Of a DNA stretch of 64,000 nucleotides, positions 45,271 to 57,116 are shown one piece after another. Position 1 is the stretch's first letter. Every line of letters starts with the position of its first letter. The translations under genes and the position numbers were made by a program. Under the pieces are notes generated by a model that did not search any database, was not told the origin of the DNA, and saw only the letters and a program-made list of their open reading frames with translations. The DNA lies in the NCBI GenBank assembly GCA_009599575.1, contig VWND01000095.1, positions 682,001-746,000 on the forward strand, given 5' to 3'. The DNA comes from Blumeriella jaapii. Its lineage: Eukaryota; Ascomycota; Leotiomycetes; Helotiales; Drepanopezizaceae.

Positions 45271-46752
45271 ATGACAGTTAGCGAGCTTCGCTTGGGCCAG
45301 TCCGGCCTCCCAACCCCCAATGCCACCAAGTCCTTCTGGCACACCCAGCCTTCCACTGCCCTCCTTGGCCACCGTACCACAGAAGCCCTTCCGGCGGAAA
45401 CGGATCTGGTCATTGTTGGAAGCGGTTTGTCAGGAACAAGCGCTGCTCATTTTCTGCGCGAAGATGAAGTCGGCAAGAAGCTCAGAGTAGTGATGCTGGA
45501 TGCCCGAGAAGCCTGCTGGGGCGCAACGGGACGAGTATGTGTACATGCTCGCACTTGAGACCGAGGCCCGAGACTGACCGGGAGACAGAACGGAGGCCAC
45601 TGCCAGCCGTTTGTGTACGCGAGCCCGCCTGATATCGCGGCGTTCGAGATGCGCAACTATCTGCACCTGAAAGAATTCGTTGGCAAGCACGAGATCCCGT
45701 GCGAATGGAGAACGCTGTCGGTCGTCCACGCATACATGAGTCCCGAGCTGTTCGAGCGCAGCTTAGCGACTTTCAAGAACCTCCTCGGCCAGGATCCTGA
45801 GATCTCGGAGCTTGTGACGGTCGTCGAAAAGACGTCGGCAGGTCCGTCGCTGGGGGACCTTCGAGTCCCGAATGCAGCAGGGGCTTTCCTACAGAAGCAC
45901 GCGGCCAGTGTGTGGCCTTACAAGCTCGTGGCCTGGATGCTGGAGGAGCTCTTGGAAGCCAACTCGAAATCGGCGCCGGCGTTCAATCTCCAGACCAACA
46001 CGGCCGTCACGCACCTCCAGAAAACGGACGACGGGACCTGGAATGTACATACACCGCGAGGAATGATAGCCAGCAAGAAGGTTCTGTTGACTGCCAATGG
46101 CTACACCTCGCACTTGCTTCCCCAGTTCAGCGATCTGATCGTTCCCGTGAGGGGAGAAATGAGCAGCCTTGTTCCCCCTTCGACTATGAAGCCGGGGAGC
46201 TCGAACCGGCCTTTCGACTACTCCTACAGCTTCGTCGGAAACGCTAAGCAAAACAGACACCAGGATGACTACCTGATCCAGAGGCCATACACGCGAGACA
46301 GCGCTGGCGGAGAGCTGATGTTCGGAGGTGGTCGCTCCTTCGCTGCTCATGCTGGAGTCGGGGTATCTGACGATTCGTCAATCGACCTTCCTGCAGCCGA
46401 GTACCTCCGAACCGAGATAAACCATGTTGTCGACATCAAGAGCAAGGACAAGGAGTTGAAGGCTAGCTACGAGTGGAGCGGAATCATGGGATACAGCCGT
46501 GACGAGAGGCCGTGGGTGGGAGAAGTGACGGAAGACTTGGGCCTGGGTGGCGGACGTGGACTGTGGCTGTCTGCTGGATTCACGGGCCACGGGATGCCAA
46601 ACGCTTGTCTGAGTGCAAAGGCCGCGGTCGATATGATCCTGGGGAAGAAAGACGGAGATGTCGACTTGCCGGATGCCTATCGGTTGAGCAAGGAGCGATT
46701 GGCGAAAGCGAGAGCATTGGACGAAGTACATATTGCGGACGCCAAGGACTAA
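45271..46752 (+). CDS. FAD-dependent oxidoreductase (DAO family)
   Basis: Amine/amino-acid oxidase-type flavoenzyme (PF01266), of the fungal group resembling gamma-glutamylputrescine oxidase. Exons 45271-45534 and 45589-46752, total 1428 nt, 475 residues. The N-terminal dinucleotide fold is TDLVIVGSGLSGTSAAHFLR, followed by LDAREACWGATGR/NGGHCQP across the intron, a junction conserved in this group. Later motifs are VLLTANGYTSHLLPQF, VPVRGEMSSLVPP, GELMFGGGRSFA, GIMGYSRDERPWVGEV and LWLSAGFTGHGMPNACLSAK (the FAD-binding C-terminal segment). No targeting signal is seen, so it is probably cytosolic. It diverges from the adenylating enzyme with 2 kb between them; a shared pathway is possible but not shown. 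Confidence 0.9.
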
Positions 46753-47332
46753 ACCCCGGAATTACTCTGCTGAAAATTTCGATCATCTTACAGGCTAAGG
46801 AAAAAGAGATCCCAGAGAAATCCTAGGACTAGACGTGTTAGCCACGTATGTGCCGTGTGTTCGAACTGATTCTTGAAGTGTTGACCTCGCTTCCAAATCG
46901 TAGGTTCACTTTCCCAGCATATGCAGTTCTTTATGGGGATGCGGAAAGTCCCATACGCCTTACAGTTGAGCCATCACGCACTACCAAGACCAACCCTTTA
47001 CTCTTATATCCAGAGCTCTCACTTCCTCCACAAAGCACACATAACGCTTGATTCTATCCTCGTGAAACGGCCACGTTAGACCAGGGTTATGGCCAACACA
47101 GGAAACATGGTCACATAAAAAGCAAGTGTCACTAGGTTTATTAGGGTGTAGATGGCATCAGATTGAAGCACAGATCCTGAGTATCACATCAGCACGTGAC
47201 TAGAACGTGCTCTCCTCGGTAGCAGCGCAAGCATTGTAGGTACTGTAACAACGACGCTGATCAGCGCAGTATCGCCCTTTTTATCCCTGGGTGAAATGTG
47301 AACATGGATTTTTATTCAAAGTCAAAAATGTA
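46753..47332. other. Intergenic 3' of the DAO gene
   Basis: No gene seen. TACTGTAAC occurs near 47240. The following 270 bp is a tandem repeat. Confidence 0.5.
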
Positions 47333-47600
47333 AGCAGTAGAAATGATTGCAAATGCTTAGTAAATCAAAACAGACGAAAGCTAATATAAGCAAAATCGAC
47401 AAGACATACAACAAATGTGTAGCAGTAGAAACGACTGTAAATGCCTAATAAAACAAAACATACGAAAGCTAATATGGGGAAAATCGATAAAAAGTACAAA
47501 CATCTACATAGCAGTAGAAACAAACAACTTTAAGTGCCTGGTAAGTAGTACTGTAAGACAAAACAGACGAAAGCTAACGCGAGCAAATCGATCAGATGTA
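47333..47600. repeat. Tandem repeat, about 88-bp unit, three copies
   Basis: Each copy begins AGCAGTAGAAA and contains in order an AAATGC/AAGTGC element, ACAAAACA, ACGAAAGCTAA and AAATCGA. Starts are near 47333, 47421 and 47510. Divergence between copies is moderate. No coding content; AT-rich. Confidence 0.85.
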
Positions 47601-47831
47601 CTGTACCAACATGTCTCCGTATATGCATCGCACAGTAAATGGGACTCGTAAAGCGTGATATTGTAGCAACAACAACCGACGAATGTCTCGATCGACACAA
47701 ACAGGCCTGAAACTTCGAGGCGTTTTTCTAAATGTAGGAATTGGCGTTTCGATTTTCATGTGAACGTGTACAAGTCAAAAGCATGAGATCGCAAAACGGT
47801 GGGAGCCAGACTTCAGCATCATTTCGCAAAT

Positions 47832-49714
47832 CTACGCATTATAAACCGGCAGATTCCTCGCCATAAAGTCCCACCACTTCGGCCTCGTCCTCCCTCCCCC
47901 TCGCTCCAGCTGCAAATGCTCCACCGCGCTCGCGGCCTCGATGAGCACGCCCTCACTCCACGCCGTTCCCATCAAGCACAGCCCAAACGGCATGCCCGTC
48001 TCCGGTCTGACACCCGCCGGCAGCGTAAGCAGCGGGTAGCCCGCCTGCGCCGCGACGTTCGTGACCTGTCCAACGTCGCTCGGCACCAACAGGGCCGTCA
48101 GCGCCGCGCCCCCGTTCGCGAGCGCGGCATCGATGCCATTCTCGCGGGTGGCCTTCCGCATGAAGTTCCAGGCCTGCCAGTACGTCTCGTTCACGGCGCC
48201 ACCCCAGGCAAGGGCGGCGTCGAACCCGTCCTGGCCGCTGGCGAACGCGGGGTGCACGCCCGGGAGCCCGCCCTCGGTGCCCACATTGACGATGTTGTAG
48301 GCGATCATGTCGGCGAGGGAGTGAATGGCGGTGTTGCCAAGCTCCGAGAGGTAGGACGCGATGTCGTTGTAGAAGTCGGCTTTCACGACCGTGTACTCAG
48401 ACTCGTTGGCGTGGCCGCGCGCGCGGCCGTGGTCCCAGTCCCAGCCGGTCGGACTCACGACGAGGTCTCTGCTGGGGATTTCCGTGCCGTTGATGATGGT
48501 GGCGCCCGCGGCTTCCAGCTGGGAGAGCAGGGCGAGGAGGGGAGGGAGCGTGGAGGGGGGCGCGTACTGCCAGAACGAGAGCCAGGGGAGGCCGAAGGTC
48601 ATGTTCTTGAGCGAGGCCGAGGTGGTGAGGTACTGGGAGAAGCCGCTGCTGGAGGCTGGTTGGACCAGAGTCTCGTTGTCGCGGGGGTCGGGCCCGTAGA
48701 TGGCATCGAGACAGTACGTGGCATCTCGCAAGGTGCGGGCGAAGCAGCCCACCGTGTCTTGGGTGTGAGATTCGGGGATCACGCTGGCTCTGCTCAGCTG
48801 AGGTCCACCAGGAGCATAGGAAGGAGGCCATGTTACCCGGCTCGAGATGTCAAGCCAACCGTCGGTTTGATGCCCACAACAGCGTTCCTCTCGGCTGGGT
48901 TGACGATGCTCCCATCGGTTTCCGTGCCCAGCGAAAACATGGCCATGTTCGCCGCCAGCGCCGTGGCACTGCCCGAACTACTCCCTCCCGGACTCATGGT
49001 GAGATTGTACGGCGACCGGCCCTGGCCACGGCGAGCAGAGTAGGCCTCGGAGTAGAAAGAGGTCCTCATGTCGGCCCATTCGCTCATCGTTGCGTGGCCC
49101 ATCAGCACCGCGCCGGCCTCCCGCAACTTTCGCACGACGTGGGCATCGCGCGGCACGACGGAGCCCAGCAACATCCACGAGCCAGCCGTCGTCTCCATCT
49201 TGTCCTTCGTGGCTATGTTGTCTTTCACGAGGAAGGGGATGCCGTGCAAGGGGCCGCGCAGGCATCCGCGCTGTCGCTCCCGGTCGCGCGACGCTCTCGA
49301 GTGCGTCGGGGTTGAACTCCATGACTGAGCTGGCTTCCATCGTCAGACACGAAGCCGACGAGGTGCGAAGGACATAACCGACCGTATGTATTCGTCGACC
49401 TGAAGCATTCGCTGCCAGTAGCACGTCACTATCTGCACCGACGACAACTCGTTTTTCGACAGAGCGCGTTGTAGCTGATCGATGGTAGCCTCCTCGAGCT
49501 GGAACCCATGGCATTTCGGCATGGGGAACTGCCCGCTGTCGCCATTCGAGCCGTTCTGCAGCGCGGGAAACTCATAGGGATGTGGTGATTCCAGAGTCTG
49601 GCTTTCGACGATGTGGCAGCCATTGCAGAAGCTGGGGACAGCAGCAGAGCTTCTGCAGAATTGGATTGAGGCACTGAGTACCACGATCACTCCGATGAAG
49701 GACCCTGAGAACAT
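47832..49714 (-). CDS. Secreted amidase (amidase signature family), one frame break
   Basis: Amide hydrolase of the amidase signature family (PF01425) with a Ser-cisSer-Lys triad. Exons 49714-49383, 49329-48837 and 48789-47832. N-terminal signal peptide (MFSGSFIGVIVVLSASIQF). Catalytic Lys in LHGIPFLVKDNIA; the Gly/Ser-rich signature PGGSSSGSATALAANMAMFS and LGTETDGSIVNPAERNAVVG carry the two serines; then GIKPTVGLTSRAG and HTQDTVGCFARTL. The C-terminal half holds GVHPAFASGQDGFDAALAWG and AGYPLLTLPAGV. The exon sum is 1783 nt, not a multiple of three. The frame of FNPDALESVA and that of RDRERQRGCLRGPLHG meet at about 49291-49295 in a GCGCG run, where two bases are missing (or one is extra). 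Everything else is intact, about 594 residues after correction. Substrate unknown; the mature protein is outside the cell or in the secretory path. Confidence 0.88.
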
Positions 49715-50994
49715 GACGCCCAAGGGACCGTGAGAAACGCGGAGAACGCGAGACAGAGGAGAGTGGGTGGCACGCTTGGTGAAAGTAGACCGACGATCTG
49801 CTCAGACCAGTAGACCATGCTGATTGAGATAGGTTGAGGAACACAACATCCCATTGGCTTTCAGCCTCCCCAAGGTGATGATCGGCAGATGCATGATAGA
49901 CGCATACGGTGTGTAGGACAGGAGATAGTAGCACTGTACCACCATGAGTTATGGCCTGACTTGGCCTAGAAACACGGCTGTACCGGACCGTTGAGGTGTT
50001 GTTCGGTAGCTGGCACGAGAGAACGTCAGTATTGAAGGATTTTAAGTATTGAAGTATAGCAAGTAAGACCAAAGCACCTGAGGTACATTGTGAAGAACGA
50101 GGCTCTGGTGTAAGGGAAATCTTGAAAACATCTGATACTGAAAATCTCACCTCGGCCCAGCGCGATTGTAATCGCTGCTACGCGAATCGCATGATGTCTT
50201 GAACACCGACGAAGAGACCTAAATAATACTGGATCTACGCCAACGATAGCCGTTGAACGTATTGAATCCTACGCAATGGCCGTGGATCCGTTGCGAGTGA
50301 TTGAAGTTTTGACGCGGGCGCAGAATCCATTTACACCACCGCTTTGCGACAGTAATGTGTGCTATTTAAGCTTAAACAAACAAAGCATGATACTTTACCG
50401 TAACATGCCTACCTATTTACGAAATACAACGTAAACAAAACGTGGTACTGTAAGGTTCTACAGTATTCCTGTTCTATAAAACAGTCACATATTTATCAGG
50501 CTGCACATTTTTGCTATGTCTATTTGGTCAGCGCAGCTACACCGGAAACACAAAATATCTGATCCAAAATTGACTTGTCATATGGATAAGATGTCCGATT
50601 TATGATATCGCAAAATTCCCAAACGTGCATTTAGGCTTGTGCTATGTAATGCCTTGCGAATATGATACTCCCAATAAGGTGACCGTGATTATCAGAGAAA
50701 CTGATAACAGACCAGAAACCGGATACCTACACTTGACAGAAAAATCAGAATGAAAATCAAGAAGACATCTAATGCAATTGACTGCAAATGTGATGTGACG
50801 TAAGCTGTAAATCATACTTGGGATTGGAAGATACCAATGATAACAAAAATGCATGGTGTGTGATACAGTAGCATTCCGGTGGCACAAGCGGGCGTCGAGA
50901 CGGATGACCTCGTGAAATCCGACCAACTCAACCAGCGGCCTAACATGTCCCTTTCCGCAGCCACAACACCACGACAACTATCCCCATTGTCAAC
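49715..50994. other. Intergenic, no supported gene (1.3 kb)
   Basis: Divergent promoter space of the amidase and the DUF92 gene. The 192-codon minus-strand frame at 50150-49572 overlaps the amidase start and shows no domain. TACTGTA motifs occur near 49934, 50445 and 50460. Confidence 0.5.
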
Positions 50995-52254
50995 ATGAAG
51001 GCCTACATTGCAGCGCCGATCATCCTGTTCATGGTCGTCCGCGCGTACGCTCACAACACCCTCACCCCGGCAGGCTGTGCCGTGGCCGCCTTGACAGCTG
51101 TCGCGCATGCGGTGCATCCATGGAGTCTCCCTTTCATGCTGCTCATAGTGTTCTTCCTCGCTGGCACAAGAGTCACGAAGGTCGGTGCAGCTTCTGCCAG
51201 TGTGAATGTCCTGCTGACGTGTGCAGGTTAAACATGATATCAAGGCGAAGTTGACGCTGTCTGCATCTGGCGCGTCTGGCGGCGAAGGGCCACGAACACA
51301 CGTCCAAGGTGCGACGCAAACGACTTCTCTGTTGCATTGATGCGATGCTGACCTGAATCCTTCTCCGCAGTCCTCGCCAATTCCGGCGTTGCATCTGTTC
51401 TCACACTGCTTCATGCGTACCAGCTACACCAACGGAACGAGGGCGTCCTTCCCCGAAGCTCGACCGACTGCTACGCGTGGCCGGGCGATCTCCTGGTGGT
51501 TGGGATCGTGGCGAATTATGCTGCGGTGGCCGCCGACACGTTCAGCTCCGAGCTGGGCATACTGTCGAAGAGCAAACCCCGTCTCATCACGAGCTGGAAC
51601 CTGCGCGAGGTGCCCCCGGGAACAAACGGTGGCGTTACATTGCATGGACTTGCGTCGGGGTTCCTGGGCTCTCTCGTCATTGTCGCTGCGTCTGTAGCCT
51701 TGATCCCATTTTGCCCGTCGAGGTTGGGAGGCTGGGGATTGAATGCCCGGAACCGCTTCGCGTTCGCGATGGCGATCTGGGGCGCATTGGGAAGCGTCTT
51801 GGACAGCCTCCTCGGAGGCTGGCTACAGCCGAGTGTCGTGGATACCCGTACAGGACGCATCGTCGAAGGACCGGGAGGGAGGAATGTCCTCGTCTCGAAA
51901 TCAGGACCGAACAGCATGCACTACAAGAAACGGGCCGAGATGAAGGCCACCCTACTCAGCGGCGAGGGCAAAGACTCGGTCGTTCAGCCAGCTACCGATG
52001 AAGCTGCGGAAGAGCGCATCGAGCACGAACTTGACGAGAAAATGGGCGGTCCAGATCGATACGACGCCAAGAAGAAGTTCAGGAAACCCAGCTTTGGCGA
52101 CGAAAAGCCCAGCCGGGTTGTGGAGAGCGGTTTGATTGGCATCCTCGACAACAACGAGGTCAATTTTCTCATGGCCCTGACGATGAGCTTCGGCGCAATG
52201 GGAATCGCAAGCTGGTTCTGGAATGTTCCCTTCAGCAGCATTTTACCAGTGTAG
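50995..52254 (+). CDS. TMEM19 / DUF92 membrane protein
   Basis: Integral membrane protein of the DUF92/TMEM19 family (PF01940). Relatives include plant VTE6, a phytyl-phosphate kinase, and animal TMEM19 of unknown function. Exons 50995-51180, 51227-51308 and 51371-52254, 1152 nt, 383 residues, in phase. Conserved pieces: FFLAGTRVTKVKHDIKAKL, GGEGPRTHVQVLANSGVASV, VGIVANYAAVAADTFSSELG (with the conserved ADT..SE.G), ILSKSKPRLITSWNLREVPP and GTNGGVTLHGLASG. About six hydrophobic helices are seen. A polar 120-residue loop near the C-terminus (from RTGRIVEGPGG to EKPSRVVESG) precedes two last helices. Function in fungi unknown; a CTP-dependent lipid kinase role would be inference from VTE6. The gene ends 204 bp from the 3' end of the convergent coiled-coil gene. 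Confidence 0.88.
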
Positions 52255-52457
52255 AGACGGGACTTTGGACTATGAATGAAACGAAATCAATATCATTATA
52301 TCTCAAGACATGAAAACAGAACGCCCAATACCCAAGGCTGACTAAATACCAGACATCGCTGTTGCAGCTTCTACCAAGATGAGACACTAGTCCATCATGC
52401 TTCACCACCAGGCTCCTCGGGCGCTTCCTGAATTTCCTTCCTCTGAGCCACATCTTC

Positions 52458-55400
52458 CTAATCTGCGCTGCCCGAACCTTGATCCCCTCGATCCTCGGAG
52501 TCTTCTGACTGGTCGTTCCTCGTCTTCGATCCCTTACGATCGCCTTTCGCTCTTGTCTCGACGAGCCTGTCGTTCATGTCTACGAGCAGCCACTTGTTGT
52601 AAATCATGGTGTCTGCTTCGCCAAGGGAGTCGACGTTTTCCCTGACATCGTCGAGGCTCTTCTGGGCCGTCGCGCCGTCGCCCGAATAATAATAGGCAAT
52701 AGCTGCCCAGAGGTCGCTCCTCGCAGTCAATCCTGGATCTTGCCGCTCCTCGAACTTCTCGTTGAATTCCGTTGCCAGTCTCCTAGCCAAGTTCGCAAAC
52801 TCGGTTGCTGTCGCGCAGTCGCCCTCTTGCTTGCCTCGCAGGACGCGCTGGGCCTGCATCTTGAGCAAGGCGTCGTCGACGGCGTAGATCACGAAGTCGA
52901 CTCTCGCCCATGCCAGGGCGTGCTGCGTATGTGCTCGGGCTTCCACTCTCTCCGAGTCCGTCAGGTTGCTGTAGTCACCGACTGCTTTTTCTGTGCCCCC
53001 CGTCAGCGCGTTCATCGTATCAGGGGCGCTCGTTCATGACTTACTGTCCTTGAGCCACTGTTGGTACGGGTTCAGGTTCGCGGCATCCCTTTCTCTCGCC
53101 TCACGCAGCTGAGCAAGCACCTCGTCGAGCTGCGCTTGTTTGGCTCTTGGTCGTCGCGCGGCCCTCTCCTCGTCTCGTCGTTTGAGAAGCTCGGAATTCT
53201 TCTGAATCTTCGCCAGAACTCCTACGGTCCTGGGATCAACTTTCCCGTCCCTAGCTTTCTGCTTACGAGCAGCCGCCTTCTCAAGCGCTTTTTGCGCCCT
53301 TTGTTGTCTCCTCTCCTGTTTGTCAGCCTTCTTCGCCCTGGCCGTGGCAGTTTCTATCCTCCTCTCATATTCCGCTGCCATGTTTCTAGATGCCTCTTCC
53401 GCGACTCGGTTTAGTTCCTCGGCCTTTGGATGCTGATTTCTAACGATTTCGTTCAATCGCTCGATCTCTGCTCGCAAACCCTGGTACTTTGCGAACGCCT
53501 CGGGACTATATCCAATCTTGGTAGGATCAAGTTCTGGCTCCCCTTCAAGTTCCTCTTCAGGCTCCTCTTCAAATCTTTCTCTCTCCAAGTCCTCGATCTG
53601 GTCTCGGAGCTTCCTGTTTTCCTGCTCCAGATATGCCGTCTGCTGCTGCTCTGTCGCAATACCCATCTCACTGAGCCCCGCGGCTTGTCCATGGACCATG
53701 CTATTGTTGGTCCTTACCTTCTCTGCGATTTCCTTGATCTGCTCCCGGAGCGTCTTTCTCCCATCCGGCTTCTCTTTCTTCCCGCTTCACAGTCTTCCAA
53801 CTTTTTCTGGCAGGCCTTCAACTTTTGCTCGCAATCGTCAAGATCCTTCTTGTAGCGTTCGACCTGACTCCTCAGGCGGTTTCTCTCTGGCAAATAATTT
53901 CCCTGGGCGTCCTTCAGTTCCCGTTTCAATTTCCCGATCTTCTGCTTCGCCTCTCTGATTTCCTTCTTCAGATCTCTCTCTTCGGCAGTTTTCTTGCCAT
54001 CCTCGCATTCCTCGAGTGTCATTTTCAGACTTCGCACCTGTTCTATCAGGCCCTCGTTCTGCAACTGGTATTTAGTGCTCTCTCTCTGCGTCAACTCGTG
54101 CTGTCGTCGCAACGCCCGAACAATCCGTTCGTTGTTCTTTTCGATATCCTTCTCCAACACCCATCCGGACGGCGGGTCCGCCTTCACAAGCGCCAGCTTC
54201 TCCTGGAGTCGCCTTACCGCCGCCTTCTCGAAAAGGATATGCTCCCCAAGACGCGCGTTAAACTCGTTTTCGGTGTACTTCTTCTTTGGCTTGGTGCGGG
54301 GAAAGTTCGCGATGGCGTCTTCTACTTCGTCGACCTCTTCCTCCGACTCGTCTGACGACTGTTTCGTGTCGTCGCCGCTGCGCGGGCCATCGCCGCGCAG
54401 GTATCGAACTTCCTCGACGAGAAGCTCAATCTTGCTGTTCAGCTTGCGGATCTTACCCGCTTGCGCAAACTTGCACTCCTCAATTGTGACGAATCCTGCA
54501 TCGTCGAGCTCTTTCTTCAGCTGCTTGTTCTCCTTGTCAAGTCTGCTGAGCAGCGTTTTGAGTTCGTCGGCATAGTCCTTTTTCTCTGCTTCACACGTAG
54601 ACTTCTTGACATAGTCTTCGCCCTTGAGCGATCCGAGAATGGCAATCTGTCTCTTGAGAGCGGTGATCTCGACGACCTCTTCTGAGTTCTTTCCTCCTTT
54701 GTCTGCTTTGTCTGCTTTCTTGGAGATCAGGTCCTCAACCACTTCCTTGAGGTGCAAAATTTCAGCATTTAGTTTTGCGATTTCTTGATCCGCGTCCTCG
54801 CCATTCGATCCCGGATCGGGATTGCCCTGACTTCTCTCTTCGAATCCCAATAGATTCGTACTAGCCCCCTCGGCAGCATCCTTGATCCGTTCCTTGAGAC
54901 TAGCAATTTCTTCCTTCAGCTTCCGATTCGCGGCTTCGTTCTGCGCGGCACACTCCTCCGCCGTCAGTAACGCGGCATCAGGCGCTTTTTGGAGGTTTGC
55001 GGCCTGCGTCTCGAGGTCTGAGCTATATTTTGTCAGATCACGGATCTCCGCGTCGTCTTTCGCGTGCTGGTCAAGTAGTCTCTTGTTCTTCTCTTTGACA
55101 TCCTGAAGCTCCGTCTCAAGCTCCTTGATGCGTTTCTCCAAGTTACCCGTTTTGGTTTCAAAGGCTGAGGTGTTCTTTACCATCAGCTTCGCAAACGATT
55201 CCTTGATAGCGATCTCTGTAGCGAGATCTTTCTTGAGACGCGCAATTTGCTCCCTGGCTTCTGGGTCCGAGGCGACTGGTGGTGAGGCCCCCAACTTTTC
55301 GAATTCATCTTGGAGCTCCTTCATCCTGTCGGCTGCTTCTTTGAGCGCCGTTTCGTTCAGAGCCTTGCACTCGTCCTTCGAAATCAACTCGTCGCTTCCA

Positions 55401-57116
55401 GTCCCAGTCCGACCACCCGACTTCTCGTCCAGGACGCTCGCATTCAGCTTCTTCTCGCTCTCCAGCTCTTTCTGCGTTTCCTCGTGCGCCTTCTGCACCT
55501 CTAAGAGTTTCCTCTCCAGGCTGGCTTTCTCGCGGATGTTTTTGGTGATGTCCGCCTGGAAGTCCTTGATGTCCTCCTGGTGTCTCCTGTCCTTATCAGC
55601 ACTCATCTGCGCGCACTCATCCTCGGTCATGAAAGCGCCGTCTTCATACTCATTGATTGCCTCTTGCAACCTCTTGTTCTCCGCCTCGAGCTCCTGGACC
55701 CTCTTCTTGCACTTTGCAACGTCGCTGTCGAGCTCGTCGCCCCTCGCTTCCTCGGCCGCCGCAAGCTGGTTCTTGACCTCCAGGTAGGACGCGCGCATCT
55801 TCGTCATCTCGGCTTGTTGCGCTTTTGCAAGCTTGTTTTGCAAATCGATCGCAGCGGTCTGGGCTTCGGTAAGGACTTTGAGTTTCAGATTTTGCTGTGT
55901 TAGCTCGTACGAGGGGCCCTGTGTGTCGTCAAGGGCTGCGTCGATGGCGGCGACGGCTTTCTTGACAAAAACAACGTTCTCGTACTCTGGATTTTTTTTG
56001 AGTGAGTCGAGAAAGTTCGTCACAGCTCCTGGGAGTATTCGCTGCGGGGGATGTTAGCTGTGCTTTTATGAAAAGGAGAATAAAGGATACGGGCGAAAGG
56101 AGGTGGAAGCAACTCGCTCGTCGAGGTAGGAAAGAAACCACTGGTTTCTTCTTCCAGTGGTTTCCTCTTCCCCAAGCCACCGGATCTTCAAGAAAGAATC
56201 CCGATACCCGTCACAAGGTATAGGAGACAAGAGCAGGTGCCGTTTCCCGCCTCGCTTTGCGAAGCAAAACAAAGCAAAACCAGCTCCACTCCCACGCGAG
56301 CAAGAACAACCAACCCGATACCACAAGATCCACCTCAAGATAAAAACACAGCTGGAAACCAAAACTTACCTTCCTACTCGGTCTAACCACCAACTTTTTC
56401 TCCTCCGGCCTGTCATCCCCAGTCTCCTCCTCATGCTCAACTCCAACGCCCTGCTCCCCCACAGCCGCCTCCATCTCCGCCGCCACCCTAGCCTCATTCC
56501 CTTCCTTGGATTCCCTATTGTCCGGCGTCAGCTCTCGCCTGCTCATTGTCGCGGCCCTCTCGCCGAGCGGGAAAGCAGGCGAGTCGGGCGCGGCCTCGCT
56601 CCATTGCGCGTTTTGGTGCGCCTCTCTCCCTCCCTCTCCCTCCTCCTCCTCCTCTCCCTCTCCCTCTTCCTCTCTCTCTTCCTCGCCATCTCCATCTCTG
56701 GATCTTGAGCTAGCGCCAGCGCCGAGATCCGAAGGCGGGAGCGACGCCATGGACACATGGAGGGCCGTCTGGGGTGCGACGTCATCGCCTAGACGGGTGG
56801 TAGTGTTGGGTACGAGAGAGAACCCGAGGAGAGCATCGAGGTCCAGGTCCAGGCTCTGCTTCTGGTTTGCGTTTTGGGCGTCTTGGGTTGTGGGAGAGGG
56901 GAGAGAGAGGATATTTAGAGACGCGTGCTGGCGCGGGATGGGCGGCACAGGGGCGTTGGGAGGTGGACCGGAGGGGCCTGCGGCTGCGAGGTTGCGGCTG
57001 CGAGGGAGGGATGGCCCGCTTCCGGCATCCTTCTCTATCTCTGCCTCCCTCTCGGTCTCGCGATCTTTTTCTGAAGGGGTTTTACCGCTTGGGTGGAGAT
57101 CGTTGGGACTGGACAT
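52458..57116 (-). CDS. Giant coiled-coil protein (about 1425 residues), one frame break
   Basis: Uncharacterised protein, mostly coiled coil. Exons 57116-56370, 56041-53045 and 52990-52458. Part 1 (249 residues) is polar, Pro/Ser/Glu-rich, starting MSSPNDLHPSGKTPSEKDRE. After a long 328-nt intron part 2 opens RILPGAVTNFLDSLKKNPEY and runs as heptad repeats for about 1000 residues (for instance RVQELEAENKRLQEAINEYE and EIAKLNAEILHLKEVVEDLI). Recurring short segments of the form EEC resemble one another (MTEDECAQMSAD, LISKDECKALNE, LTAEECAAQNEA, VTIEECKFAQAG). Part 3 (WLKDK/KAVGDYSNLTDSERVEA) is alpha-helical and less coiled. At about 53785 the frame of LEDCEAG and that of KKEKPDGRKTLREQI differ by one base at a GGG run; the uncorrected frame stops at 53714. 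Summed exons give 4277 nt, one short. Scaffold or septum/spindle-type roles are guesses; no domain supports one. Confidence 0.75.
56134..56164. repeat. Perfect 11-bp inverted repeat in the coiled-coil gene intron
   Basis: GAAACCACTGG, nine-base loop TTTCTTCTT, CCAGTGGTTTC. It lies within the unusually long first intron (56369-56042). Confidence 0.9.

Noticed and set aside
47799..49043. 414-codon plus-strand frame, Arg/Gly/Val-rich
   Set aside because: Antisense of the GC-rich amidase exons; no recognisable motif.
55125..55787. 220-codon plus-strand frame, Ser/Phe-rich
   Set aside because: It is the antisense of the coiled-coil gene; Lys/Glu codons on one strand read as Phe/Ser/Leu on the other. 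No start context or domain. The same holds for the other plus-strand frames at 53430-55900.
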